Assembly: GCA_019348435.1 (NCBI GenBank)
Contig: JAHWJM010000155.1
Location: 1 to 6,232 of the forward strand
From: Actinomycetota bacterium
Lineage (GTDB): Bacteria; Actinomycetota; Thermoleophilia; Solirubrobacterales; Solirubrobacteraceae
Reading direction: 5' to 3'
DNA length: 6,232 nucleotides
Shown here: positions 1 through 6,134 of the stretch, piece by piece
Numbering within the stretch: the first letter of the stretch is position 1
How the letters are laid out: each line of letters starts with the position of its first letter
Translations under genes and position numbers: made by a program
Notes under the pieces: model-generated
The model's input: only the letters and a program-made list of their open reading frames with translations
Told to the model about the DNA's origin: nothing
Database searches by the model: none

Positions 1-501
1 GTGAGCGCGCGGGTCGCCGACGCGGTCGGCGCGACGTGGGGCGTCGAGGCACGCTGCACCGATCACGTCGACCTGGTGGCGCGACAGGACGTCGACGCGG
101 TGCTCGTCGCCTCGCCGGACGCCTTCCACGCGCCCGTGACGCTTGCCGCGCTCGCGGCGGGAAAGCACGTGCTCGTCGAGAAGCCGATGTGCCTCACGCT
201 CCGCGAGGCGGACGAGATCAAGCGCGCGGCCGTCGCCGCGCGCCGCGTGGTTCAAGTCGGCTACGTGCGCCGCTACGCCGCCGCAGTGCTCCAGGCGAAA
301 GAGCTCCTCCCCGAGCTCGGTCCGATCCGCTTCGCGCGCGTGCGCGACATCCTCGGCCTGAACCCACTGATCGTCGAGCAGACGTCACGCGTCGAGCGCG
401 CCGACGACGTGCCGGCCGAGCAGCTGGAGGCCGCGAGAACCGCACGTGACGCGCTCGTGCGCGAGGCGATCGGCGCGACGCCGCGCGAGATCGCCGACGC
501 C
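1..501 (+). pseudogene. Gfo/Idh/MocA family oxidoreductase, internal fragment lacking both ends
   Basis: This part of the frame is listed separately because it is a different protein from what follows. It keeps the second half of the Rossmann fold, including the EKP motif at residues 60-62, whose lysine is the usual catalytic or cofactor-contacting residue of the family. A charged helical stretch (residues 126-165) follows. In relatives I recall, such a stretch leads into a Y-x-LL-x-GL-x-SHD segment opening the C-terminal domain. Here the similarity stops at REIADA. Substrate cannot be inferred, because the family covers inositol, glucose, glucose-fructose and many other sugar dehydrogenases. 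The 5' truncation is simply the window edge. The 3' truncation is the join to the glycosidase. Confidence 0.6.
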
Positions 502-1536
502 ATGATCGGCGCGCTCGACGCGCCCGCCGGCGCCGGCAGCAACACCGCGCCGGCACTGACCCTGCGCCAGGCGGTCGGCCAGCACATGATCTTCGCGTAC
601 GACGGCCTGCAGCCGCCGCCTTCCCTGCGCCGCAGGATCGCCCGCGGCGAGGCGGCCGGCGTGATCCTGTTCTCGCGCAACGTGCGTTCGGCCGGGCAGG
701 TGCGCGCGGCGATGCGCAGCCTGCAGGCGATCCGGCGTCCGGCAGGGCTGCGGGCGCCGCTCATCGTCATGGTCGACCAGGAGGGCGGGCCGGTGCGGCG
801 CATCCCGGGCGCTCCCAGTCGCGCCGCCGCCAGCGTGACGTCGGCCGCACAGGCGCGCGCCGACGGTCGCGCCGCAGCACGCACGCTGCGCAGCGCGGGA
901 GCGAACATGGATCTTGCGCCGGTCGCCGACATCGGCCGCCCCGGCGCTGCGCTCACCCGCGAGCGCCGCACCTACGCCGGCAGAGCGAGCGACGTGGCGC
1001 GGCGGGCCGTCGCGTTCGCCCGCGGCCTGCGCGACGGCAAGGTGCGCTCCACCGCCAAGCACTTTCCCGGCTTCGGGGCAGCCGCCATCAACACCGATGA
1101 CGCCGCGCAGCGCATCGACACGTCCCTCGAGACGCTCCGGCGCGTCGACGAGGCGCCGTTCAAGCGGCTCATCGACGCCGGCGTCGACGCGGTCATGCTC
1201 TCGACCGCCGTGTATCCCGCCCTCGACGATCGTCCAGCCGCCTTCTCGCGGCCGTGGATCGAGGGCGAGCTGCGCCAGCGCCTCGGCTTTCGCGGGGTGA
1301 GCATCACCGACGATCTCGGCACCCCCGCGGTCGACGCCTACGGCTCCAACCGCCGGCGGGCCGTGCTCGCGGTCCAGGCCGGCATCGACCTGCCACTGTT
1401 CGCCTCGAGCTATCGGGCCGGCGCACAGGCCGCCGAGGGGCTGCTCGCGGCAGCGCGCGACGGGCGCCTCGACGAGAAGGCCCTGCGCGACGGCGCGCGG
1501 CGGGTCCTGGCGCTACGCGCGCGGATCCCCCGCTGA
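1..1536 (+). CDS. Hybrid ORF: partial Gfo/Idh/MocA oxidoreductase joined to glycoside hydrolase family 3 (NagZ-like) domain
   Basis: The 511-codon frame is open from the window edge, so the GTG at 1 is probably an internal valine. Residues 1 to about 167 match the middle of a Gfo/Idh/MocA dehydrogenase: DVDAVLVASP, then AGKHVLVEKP with E60-K61-P62, then VGYVRRY. In complete members the EKP motif lies near residue 95-100, so roughly 35-40 residues with the GxGxxG nucleotide loop are missing. The sugar-binding C-terminal domain is also absent. From about residue 168 (ATG at 502) the protein is a family 3 glycosidase: GVILFSRNV, DQEGG at 259-263, KHFPG at 353-357, and the nucleophile region ITDDL with D437/D438. 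Such enzymes remove beta-linked sugars such as N-acetylglucosamine. Residues 168-180 resemble the tail of a cut signal peptide (IGALDAPAGAGS). Both domain calls are firm. A natural fusion is doubtful, and a deletion or chimeric join is more likely. Confidence 0.8.
   Translation: MSARVADAVGATWGVEARCTDHVDLVARQDVDAVLVASPDAFHAPVTLAALAAGKHVLVEKPMCLTLREADEIKRAAVAARRVVQVGYVRRYAAAVLQAKELLPELGPIRFARVRDILGLNPLIVEQTSRVERADDVPAEQLEAARTARDALVREAIGATPREIADAMIGALDAPAGAGSNTAPALTLRQAVGQHMIFAYDGLQPPPSLRRRIARGEAAGVILFSRNVRSAGQVRAAMRSLQAIRRPAGLRAPLIVMVDQEGGPVRRIPGAPSRAAASVTSAAQARADGRAAARTLRSAGANMDLAPVADIGRPGAALTRERRTYAGRASDVARRAVAFARGLRDGKVRSTAKHFPGFGAAAINTDDAAQRIDTSLETLRRVDEAPFKRLIDAGVDAVMLSTAVYPALDDRPAAFSRPWIEGELRQRLGFRGVSITDDLGTPAVDAYGSNRRRAVLAVQAGIDLPLFASSYRAGAQAAEGLLAAARDGRLDEKALRDGARRVLALRARIPR
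468..513 (+). other. Join between oxidoreductase and glycosidase sequence, flanked by a 10-bp direct repeat
   Basis: Oxidoreductase-like sequence stops at about residue 167 and glycosidase-like sequence begins at about residue 168. The ten bases GATCGGCGCG occur at 468-477 and again at 504-513, exactly 36 bp apart and in the same reading frame (AIGA and MIGA in the protein). A short repeat at a join would fit microhomology-driven deletion or template switching. In GC-rich DNA it could also be chance. The exact break cannot be placed without relatives to align. Confidence 0.4.
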
Positions 1537-1543
1537 GCGGCCG

Positions 1544-2323
1544 TCACGGCGCCAGCCAGTCGGCGGCGACGGCCCAGGCGCGGCTGGCGGGATCGATCGG
1601 GTCGCGATGCCCGCCAGGCGTCTCGGCGAGCGAGATCTCGGCTCCCGCGGCGCGCGCGGCCGCCGCGTACGCGCGCGAGCGCCGGATCGAGACGGTCTCG
1701 TCGCCGCTTGCGTGCACGAGCCCGACGGGAACGCCGAGCGGAATGCGCCGCATCGGATCGGCCTGCGCCCAGCGCTCGGGAACCTGCGCGGGGCCGCCGC
1801 CGAGCAGCTTGTGAGCAGGCGGTCCGGCGCCGGCGAGATCGCACACGGCAGCCAGCGCCAGCACGCGCTGCGCGCGCACGACGGGAGCTGCGCCGACGGC
1901 GCCCGCCGGGAGGTCGTCGCGCCCGGCCGCCCACAAGGCAAGCTGACCGCCCGCGGAGTGGCCGAGCATCGTCACCCGCGCGAGGTCCAGCGACGCGTCG
2001 TCGAGCCGATCGAGGTGGTCGATCGCCGCCGCGACGTCCTCGAACGTCTGCGGCCAGCCGCCGCCCTCCTTGCCCAGGCGCCGGTAATCGACGTTCAGGG
2101 CGACATAGCCGCGCCGCACGTGGTCGAGGCACAGCGGGCGCGTGATGAGCCGCGTGTAGGGCGGCTGCCAGTAGCCGCCGTGCAGCACGACGACGACCGG
2201 CCGGGCGCCCGCCCCAGGCGGCTTGTGCAGGTCGGCCACCTGGCGCGGATGCTCGCCGTAGCGCACGTGCGCCGGCGGCCGGCGCAGCGCGGCACGCGCG
2301 ATTCGCAGCGCCAGCCGCGTCAT
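1544..2323 (-). CDS. Alpha/beta hydrolase (esterase/lipase-type, serine hydrolase)
   Basis: The 259-aa protein has the full set of alpha/beta-hydrolase landmarks. HGGYW at 48-52 is the oxyanion-hole motif, GHSAGG at 121-126 holds nucleophile S123, D208 lies in HASGDETV, and H239 lies in GGHRDP, completing a Ser-Asp-His triad. HGGYW plus GHSAGG is the pattern of the acylaminoacyl-peptidase, BD-FAE feruloyl esterase and kynurenine-formamidase-like groups. Substrate is unknown. The ATG at 2323 overlaps the menC stop as ATGA (4 bp), so translation is probably coupled to menC as the last gene of the menB-menA-menC run. MenH, the pathway's own alpha/beta hydrolase, normally has LHGF and a GxSMGG-like nucleophile elbow, and those are absent. 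There is no signal peptide, although the N-terminus (TRLALRIARAALRR) is basic and amphipathic. The gene is convergent with the upstream hybrid ORF, with 7 bp between stops. Confidence 0.85.
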   Translation of the reverse strand: MTRLALRIARAALRRPPAHVRYGEHPRQVADLHKPPGAGARPVVVVLHGGYWQPPYTRLITRPLCLDHVRRGYVALNVDYRRLGKEGGGWPQTFEDVAAAIDHLDRLDDASLDLARVTMLGHSAGGQLALWAAGRDDLPAGAVGAAPVVRAQRVLALAAVCDLAGAGPPAHKLLGGGPAQVPERWAQADPMRRIPLGVPVGLVHASGDETVSIRRSRAYAAAARAAGAEISLAETPGGHRDPIDPASRAWAVAADWLAP

Positions 2324-3336
2324 CCGAGCAGCCCCGGGCCGTCCGGCACCGCGATCGCCCCGTCGCGCACGACCAGCGTGTGCGCGCAGTCGGCAAACAG
2401 GTCAAGCGTCGAGAGGCCGCAGGCGGCGTCGATCCGCAGCGCCGCGGCCGCGTGCAGCGCCGCGGCGATCCCGAGCGGGCCGTCGAACGTCGACGCGACG
2501 TATGGCTCGGCGCCCGATGCGCGCACGAGCGTCGCGCACGCCAGCAGTCCCGAGATGCCGCCGCAGCGTCCGAGCTTCAGGCAGACGGCGTCGGCCGCGC
2601 CCGAAGCCAGCGCCCCGGGAACCGATGCCGTCTCGTCCATTGCGATGCGAACGGCGACGCGCTCGCGCAGCTCGCGCAGCGGAGCGAGGCCGTGGACCGG
2701 CTCCTCGACGAGCTCCAGTCCGGCGGCGGCGAGCGACTCGATCGCGCGCACCGCCTCCTCGACGTCCCACGCGCCGTTGGCGTCCAGGCGCAGCAGTGGG
2801 CCCGAGCCGAGCGCCGCGCGCACGGCGGCCACCCGGCCGGCGTCGTCGCCGGTGCCGACCTTGAGCTTCACGCAGCGAAAGCCGGCCCGCAGCGCAGCCT
2901 CGGCGCTGGCGGCGGCCGCCGCACGGTCTGCGGCGCCGATCGTCGCGTTGACGGTCACCTCGTCGAGCACGTCGTCGGTCAGCAGTCGCGCGACGGGCCG
3001 GCCGGCGCGCCGCCCCGCACGGTCCCAGAGCGCCATGTCGACCGCGGCGAGCGCCTGCGGCAGGTCGTCGGCGGCGCGACACGCGTCGAGCAGCTCGCCT
3101 CCGGGCCGGTCCTCGTCGCTGTCCTCGAGGACGCCGCGATAGGCCTCGAGCGCGGCACGCGCGCGGGCGGGGGAGACGCCGTCGTAGGGCTCCAGCGGCG
3201 CCGCCTCGCCACGGCCGCGGACGCCGTCGGCGCCCTCGATCTCGAGCTCGTAGATCTCGCGCCGATCGATGACGCCGTAGGCGGCCCGCAGCGGGCTGCG
3301 GAAGTGCAGCGTTCGCGCGTCGATCGTCACGCGCAC
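2320..3336 (-). CDS. menC: o-Succinylbenzoate synthase MenC (enolase superfamily)
   Basis: MenC dehydrates SHCHC to o-succinylbenzoate, the aromatic precursor of menaquinone, in the cytoplasm. From the GTG at 3336 the protein has 338 residues. The N-terminal capping domain (about 1-110, with FRSPLRAAYGV and GEAAPL) is followed by the barrel. The expected catalytic set is present: K157 and K159 in VKLKVG, metal ligands D185 (LDANGAW), E211 (VEEPV) and D234 (MDET), and K254 (LKLGRCGG). The residue spacing fits muconate-lactonizing/OSBS enzymes. Dipeptide epimerases and N-acylamino-acid racemases share this set, but the men neighbours favour OSBS. The frame stays open upstream to 3780 without ATG, so GTG 3336 (or GTG 3330, two codons in) is the likely start. 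The ribosome site is weak. The gene sits 59 bp after menA and overlaps the hydrolase by 4 bp. A partial second copy starts at 6135. Confidence 0.9.
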   Translation of the reverse strand: MRVTIDARTLHFRSPLRAAYGVIDRREIYELEIEGADGVRGRGEAAPLEPYDGVSPARARAALEAYRGVLEDSDEDRPGGELLDACRAADDLPQALAAVDMALWDRAGRRAGRPVARLLTDDVLDEVTVNATIGAADRAAAAASAEAALRAGFRCVKLKVGTGDDAGRVAAVRAALGSGPLLRLDANGAWDVEEAVRAIESLAAAGLELVEEPVHGLAPLRELRERVAVRIAMDETASVPGALASGAADAVCLKLGRCGGISGLLACATLVRASGAEPYVASTFDGPLGIAAALHAAAALRIDAACGLSTLDLFADCAHTLVVRDGAIAVPDGPGLLG

Positions 3337-3858
3337 GAGCGGCCGGCCCCGGTCGAAGACATCACGGTCCCGCTGCGTCCACCGCGTCGTGCCCGCTAGC
3401 TCGCCAGCACACCTGCGCTCAGCAGCAGGCAGAACCCGAGCTGCAGCATCCCGGTCTGTCCGAGCGCCTCGTTGAGCGTGGGGCCGTCGGCGTGGTCGCG
3501 CACCGTGCGGGCCAGGCGAATCGCGAGCGGCAGCGTCAGCCATGGCAAGAGCAGCCACGGCGACAGGGAGCCCAGCAGCCAGGGCAGCGGCGCCGCGAGG
3601 TAGGCGACGTAGAGCATCAGCCCGTAGAGCGTGCGCGCGCGCTCGCGCCCGAGGCGCACGGCAAGGGTGCGCTTGCCGGCGCGCCGGTCGCCGTCGAGAT
3701 CGCGGACGTTGTTGACGACGAGGATGGCGGCGGCGAGCAGCCCGACCGGCACCGCGAGCAGGAATGCCTCGGCGGGCCACGACTGGATCTGGGCGAATGT
3801 CGATCCCGTCACCGCAGCGATGCCGAAGAACAGGAAGACGAAGACCTCCCCGAGGCCC
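3239..3858 (-). repeat. Inverted repeat, left arm (menA 3' half, spacer, menC start)
   Basis: This 620-base stretch is the reverse complement of 5614-6232 with 616 matching columns by my base-by-base reading. It spans menA codon 148 to its stop, the 59-bp menA-menC spacer and the first 32 menC codons. In this arm the genes continue naturally at both ends, so this is the native context. The other arm is the displaced copy. The arms are separated by 1755 bp (3859-5613). Confidence 0.95.
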
Positions 3859-4298
3859 TCGTAGCCGTAGGGCTTGGGCCCGCCCGTGTACAGGACGCCG
3901 GCGGCAATCGACGCGATGCCGACGAACAGCAGCTCGATCCCGGCCGCGAACACGAGGTACAGCCCGCAGACCACCGCGAGGCCGAACGTCACATACGTCG
4001 CGATCAGCACCTGGCGCGGCGGGACGAGGCCGCCGGCCGTCACGCGCACCGGCCCGAGGCGGTCGTCGCTGTCTGCGCCGCGTCGCGCGTCCGAGTAGTC
4101 GTTGGCGAGGTTCGTGCCGATCTGGATGAGGATCGACCCCAGCAGCGCCGCGATGAACGGCCCGACCCGGAAGATCCCGCCCGCGATCGCCAGCGAGGTG
4201 CCCACGAGCACCGGCGCCACCGCGGCGGGCAGCGTGCGGATGCGCGCGGCCATGAGCCAGATGCGCAGCGCGGGGGTGCTGGGGGCGGTGGCGGCCAT
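3396..4298 (-). CDS. menA: 1,4-Dihydroxy-2-naphthoate polyprenyltransferase MenA (UbiA family)
   Basis: MenA is a membrane enzyme that attaches the polyprenyl tail to 1,4-dihydroxy-2-naphthoate with loss of CO2, giving demethylmenaquinone. From the ATG at 4298 it has 300 aa, the usual size. It opens with WLMAARIRTLPAAVAPVLVG, typical of MenA. The first Asp motif is NDYSD with N66, D67 and D70, leading to D76. The second is RDLDGD with D200, D202 and D204, followed by RRAGKRT. These bind Mg-diphosphate. Eight or nine hydrophobic helices are visible, at about 24-41, 47-63, 97-118, 121-138, 151-171, 178-198, 224-242, 245-262 and 283-299. The frame extends upstream to 4481 but reads as shadow of menB there, so 4298 was chosen. 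A weak AGGTT lies 9 bases upstream. The gap to menB is 46 bp, with no feature seen. Residues 148-300 are repeated, inverted, at 5615-6076. Confidence 0.93.
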   Translation of the reverse strand: MAATAPSTPALRIWLMAARIRTLPAAVAPVLVGTSLAIAGGIFRVGPFIAALLGSILIQIGTNLANDYSDARRGADSDDRLGPVRVTAGGLVPPRQVLIATYVTFGLAVVCGLYLVFAAGIELLFVGIASIAAGVLYTGGPKPYGYEGLGEVFVFLFFGIAAVTGSTFAQIQSWPAEAFLLAVPVGLLAAAILVVNNVRDLDGDRRAGKRTLAVRLGRERARTLYGLMLYVAYLAAPLPWLLGSLSPWLLLPWLTLPLAIRLARTVRDHADGPTLNEALGQTGMLQLGFCLLLSAGVLAS

Positions 4299-4344
4299 GC
4301 GCGTGAACCTAGTCGGTCGTGCGGAGCAAGCGGCGAACCGGTCG

Positions 4345-5181
4345 CTACGGCCGCTTCGGGAACCGGGAGAAGTCCGGCCGGCGCTTCTGACGGTAGGCGT
4401 CGCGGCCCTCCTGCGCCTCCGCGTTCTCGTAGAAGAGGAGGTTGGCGTCGTGGGCGAGCTGCTGGATGCCGCTGAAGCCATCCTCGCTGGCGTTGAAGCT
4501 CGCCTTGACGAGGCGCAGCGCGAACGGCGACATCGCGAGCATCTCGCGACACCACGCGACCGTCTCCTCCTCCAGCGACGCGAGCGGCACGACGGTGTTC
4601 ACGAGCCCCATCGCGAGCGCTTCCGAGGCATCGTACTGGCGGCACAGAAACCACATCTCCTTGGCCTTCTTCGGCCCGACCAGCGACGCCAGCAGGCCGG
4701 CGCCGAAGCCGCCGTCGAACGAGCCCACGCGCGGGCCCACCTGTCCGAAGCGGGCGTTGTCGGCGGCGATCGACAGGTCGCAGACCAGATGCAGCACATG
4801 GCCGCCGCCGATCGCGAAGCCCGCGATCATCGCGACAACCGGCTTGGGCGTGCGGCGAATCTGGACGTGCAGGTCGGTGACGTGAAAGCGCCCGACCGCG
4901 CCCGGCTTGCCGGGCTCACTCAGGTAGCCGGTGTCGCCGCGGACGTTCTGGTCTCCGCCCGAGCAGAAGGCGAGCTCGCCCTCGCCGGTCAGGACGATCA
5001 CGCCGACGGCCGTGTCCTCGCGAGCGCGCTCGAGCGCCTGGGAGATCTCGACGATCGTCTGCGGACGGAAGGCGTTTCGCACCTCGGGGCGGTTGATCGT
5101 GATCTTCGCGATCCCGTCTGCGCTGAGCTCGTAGCGGATGTCGGTGTACGCGCCCTCGCCCGCCGTCCACTCGATCGCCAT
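4345..5181 (-). CDS. menB: 1,4-Dihydroxy-2-naphthoyl-CoA synthase MenB (crotonase family)
   Basis: MenB performs the Dieckmann-type ring closure of o-succinylbenzoyl-CoA to 1,4-dihydroxy-2-naphthoyl-CoA. The 278-aa protein is full length and strongly recognisable: NRPEVRNAF at 30-38, oxyanion-hole segments FCSGGDQ (72-78) and AIGGGH (123-128), GPRVGSFDGG at 149-158, and the C-terminal QEGRDAYRQKRRPDFSRF. G149 sits where bicarbonate-dependent MenB enzymes (E. coli type) have glycine and the other class has a catalytic aspartate, so this one probably uses bicarbonate as base. The ATG at 5181 is preceded by AGGGGAAAG (5202-5194), about 12 bases away. It is the first gene of the minus-strand run menB-menA-menC-hydrolase and lies 27 bp from divergent menE. 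The stop is TAG. No second copy is visible in the window. Confidence 0.95.
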   Translation of the reverse strand: MAIEWTAGEGAYTDIRYELSADGIAKITINRPEVRNAFRPQTIVEISQALERAREDTAVGVIVLTGEGELAFCSGGDQNVRGDTGYLSEPGKPGAVGRFHVTDLHVQIRRTPKPVVAMIAGFAIGGGHVLHLVCDLSIAADNARFGQVGPRVGSFDGGFGAGLLASLVGPKKAKEMWFLCRQYDASEALAMGLVNTVVPLASLEEETVAWCREMLAMSPFALRLVKASFNASEDGFSGIQQLAHDANLLFYENAEAQEGRDAYRQKRRPDFSRFPKRP

Positions 5182-5208
5182 GCCTGCAGGCTACTTTCCC
5201 CTGCAGCG
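5182..5208. promoter_or_regulatory. 27-bp divergent menB/menE gap with a 7-bp inverted repeat (candidate operator/promoter)
   Basis: The whole space between the divergent starts is 27 bp. It contains a perfect dyad, CTGCAGG at 5184-5190 and CCTGCAG at 5200-5206, separated by nine bases. Each arm also contains the palindrome CTGCAG. Within it, TACTTT (5192-5197, plus strand) and TAGCCT (5193-5188, minus strand) both fit the TANNNT pattern of a -10 box and overlap head to head. They lie 11 and 6 bases from the menE and menB ATGs, which would suit leaderless or very short-leader transcripts. No convincing -35 boxes were found. The dyad is directly visible. A regulatory role is inference. Confidence 0.4.
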
Positions 5209-5622
5209 ATGCTCGTCGAATCGTGGCTTCAGCGCGCCGCACGGACCCGGCCCGACCTCGTCGCGCTGCGCGCCGACGACGGCGCGCTGAGCTACGCCGA
5301 GCTGCACGAGGCCGCGACGCTTGCCGCGCAGCGCCTCAGCGCGCTCGGCGTGCGGCCGGGCGACCGCGTCGGGATCGCGCTGCCCGCGCGGCGCCCGTTC
5401 GCCGAGACTCTGCACGGTTGCCTGCTGCTGGGCGCCGTCGCGGTGCCGGTCGACCGGCGCCTCAAGCCCGGCGAGCGCCGGACCCAGACGGCGAGCTGCG
5501 CGACCGTCGTGAGCAAGCCGCTGGAGGGGCTGCCCGACAAGCGCGCGCCGCTGACCGGCACGCACGACCTGACGGCGACGGCCATCGTCGTCCACACATC
5601 GGGCACCACGCGCGGGCCTCGG
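5209..5622 (+). pseudogene. menE: o-Succinylbenzoate-CoA ligase MenE, 3'-truncated (N-terminal fragment)
   Basis: MenE adenylates o-succinylbenzoate and transfers it to CoA, feeding MenB. The first 135-138 codons look like an ANL-superfamily adenylate-forming enzyme: a start like LVESWLQRAARTRPD, then ALSYAELHE, RPGDRVGIALP, LHGCLLLGAVAVPVDRRL, and the ATP-binding loop VVHTSGTTRGPR (residues 127-138, core consensus TSGTTGxPK). Complete MenE proteins are about 350-500 aa, so most of the adenylation domain and the C-terminal lid are missing. At 5614 the DNA switches to inverted menA sequence in another frame. The open frame runs on as arginine/alanine-rich nonsense to a TGA at 6142-6144 (311 codons in total). 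The product would be inactive. Identity as MenE rather than another acyl-CoA ligase rests partly on the menB neighbour. The truncation may be an assembly or amplification join. Confidence 0.75.
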
Positions 5623-6076
5623 GGAGGTCTTCGTCTTCCTGTTCTTCGGCATCGCTGCGGTGACGGGATCGACATTCGCCCAGATCCAGTCGTGGCCCGC
5701 CGAGGCGTTCCTGCTCGCGGTGCCGGTCGGGCTGCTCGCCGCCGCCATCCTCGTCGTCAACAACGTCCGCGATCTCGACGGCGACCGGCGCGCCGGCAAG
5801 CGCACCCTCGCCGTGCGCCTCGGGCGCGAGCGCGCGCGCACGCTCTACGGGCTGATGCTCTACGTCGCCTACCTCGCGGCGCCGCTGCCCTGGCTGCTGG
5901 GCTCCCTGTCGCCGTGGCTGCTCTTGCCATGGCTGACGCTGCCGCTCGCGATTCGCCTGGCCCGCACGGTGCGCGACCACGCCGACGGCCCCACGCTCAA
6001 CGAGGCGCTCGGACAGACCGGGATGCTGCAGCTCGGGTTCTGCCTGCTGCTGAGCGCGGGTGTGCTGGCGAGCTAG
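5615..6076 (+). pseudogene. menA copy, 5'-truncated (residues 148-300)
   Basis: This is the C-terminal 153 residues of MenA plus the TAG stop, in reverse orientation to the intact gene. It retains the second Asp motif (RDLDGD) and the later membrane helices. It lacks the first motif NDYSD and the first four or so helices, so it cannot be an active prenyltransferase. An ATG at 5660 could start an in-frame 138-codon product, but no ribosome site is evident. Three nucleotides differ from intact menA, at codons 178, 212 and 295, all silent. It lies out of frame with the truncated menE that precedes it. Confidence 0.85.
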
Positions 6077-6134
6077 CGGGCACGACGCGTGGACGCAGCG
6101 GGACCGTGATGTCTTCGACCGGGGCCGGCCGCTC

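Noticed and set aside
1537..1543. Terminator between the convergent ORFs
   Set aside because: There are only 7 bp between stops, and no hairpin with a T-run was found on either strand.
1544..2323. Hydrolase as MenH
   Set aside because: It is attractive from its position, but the HGGYW and GHSAGG motifs fit other alpha/beta-hydrolase groups better than MenH.
1607..3142. 511-codon plus-strand open frame opposite the hydrolase and menC
   Set aside because: It is low-complexity Arg/Ala/Ser-rich with no recognisable motif. The opposite strand carries two clear enzymes with complete catalytic residues.
3337..3780. Upstream extension of the menC frame (148 extra codons)
   Set aside because: It is an arginine/alanine-rich shadow of menA. 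MenC homologues begin near the residues encoded at 3336.
4299..4481. Upstream extension of the menA frame (61 extra codons)
   Set aside because: It is Ser/Arg/Thr-rich, lies mostly over the menB 3' end, and is not like MenA. The 300-aa version from 4298 has normal family length.
3631..5841. Two almost identical arginine-rich frames (3631-3864 plus, 5191-5841 minus) as a gene family
   Set aside because: Both are antisense shadows of the two menA copies. Their similarity only reflects the inverted repeat.
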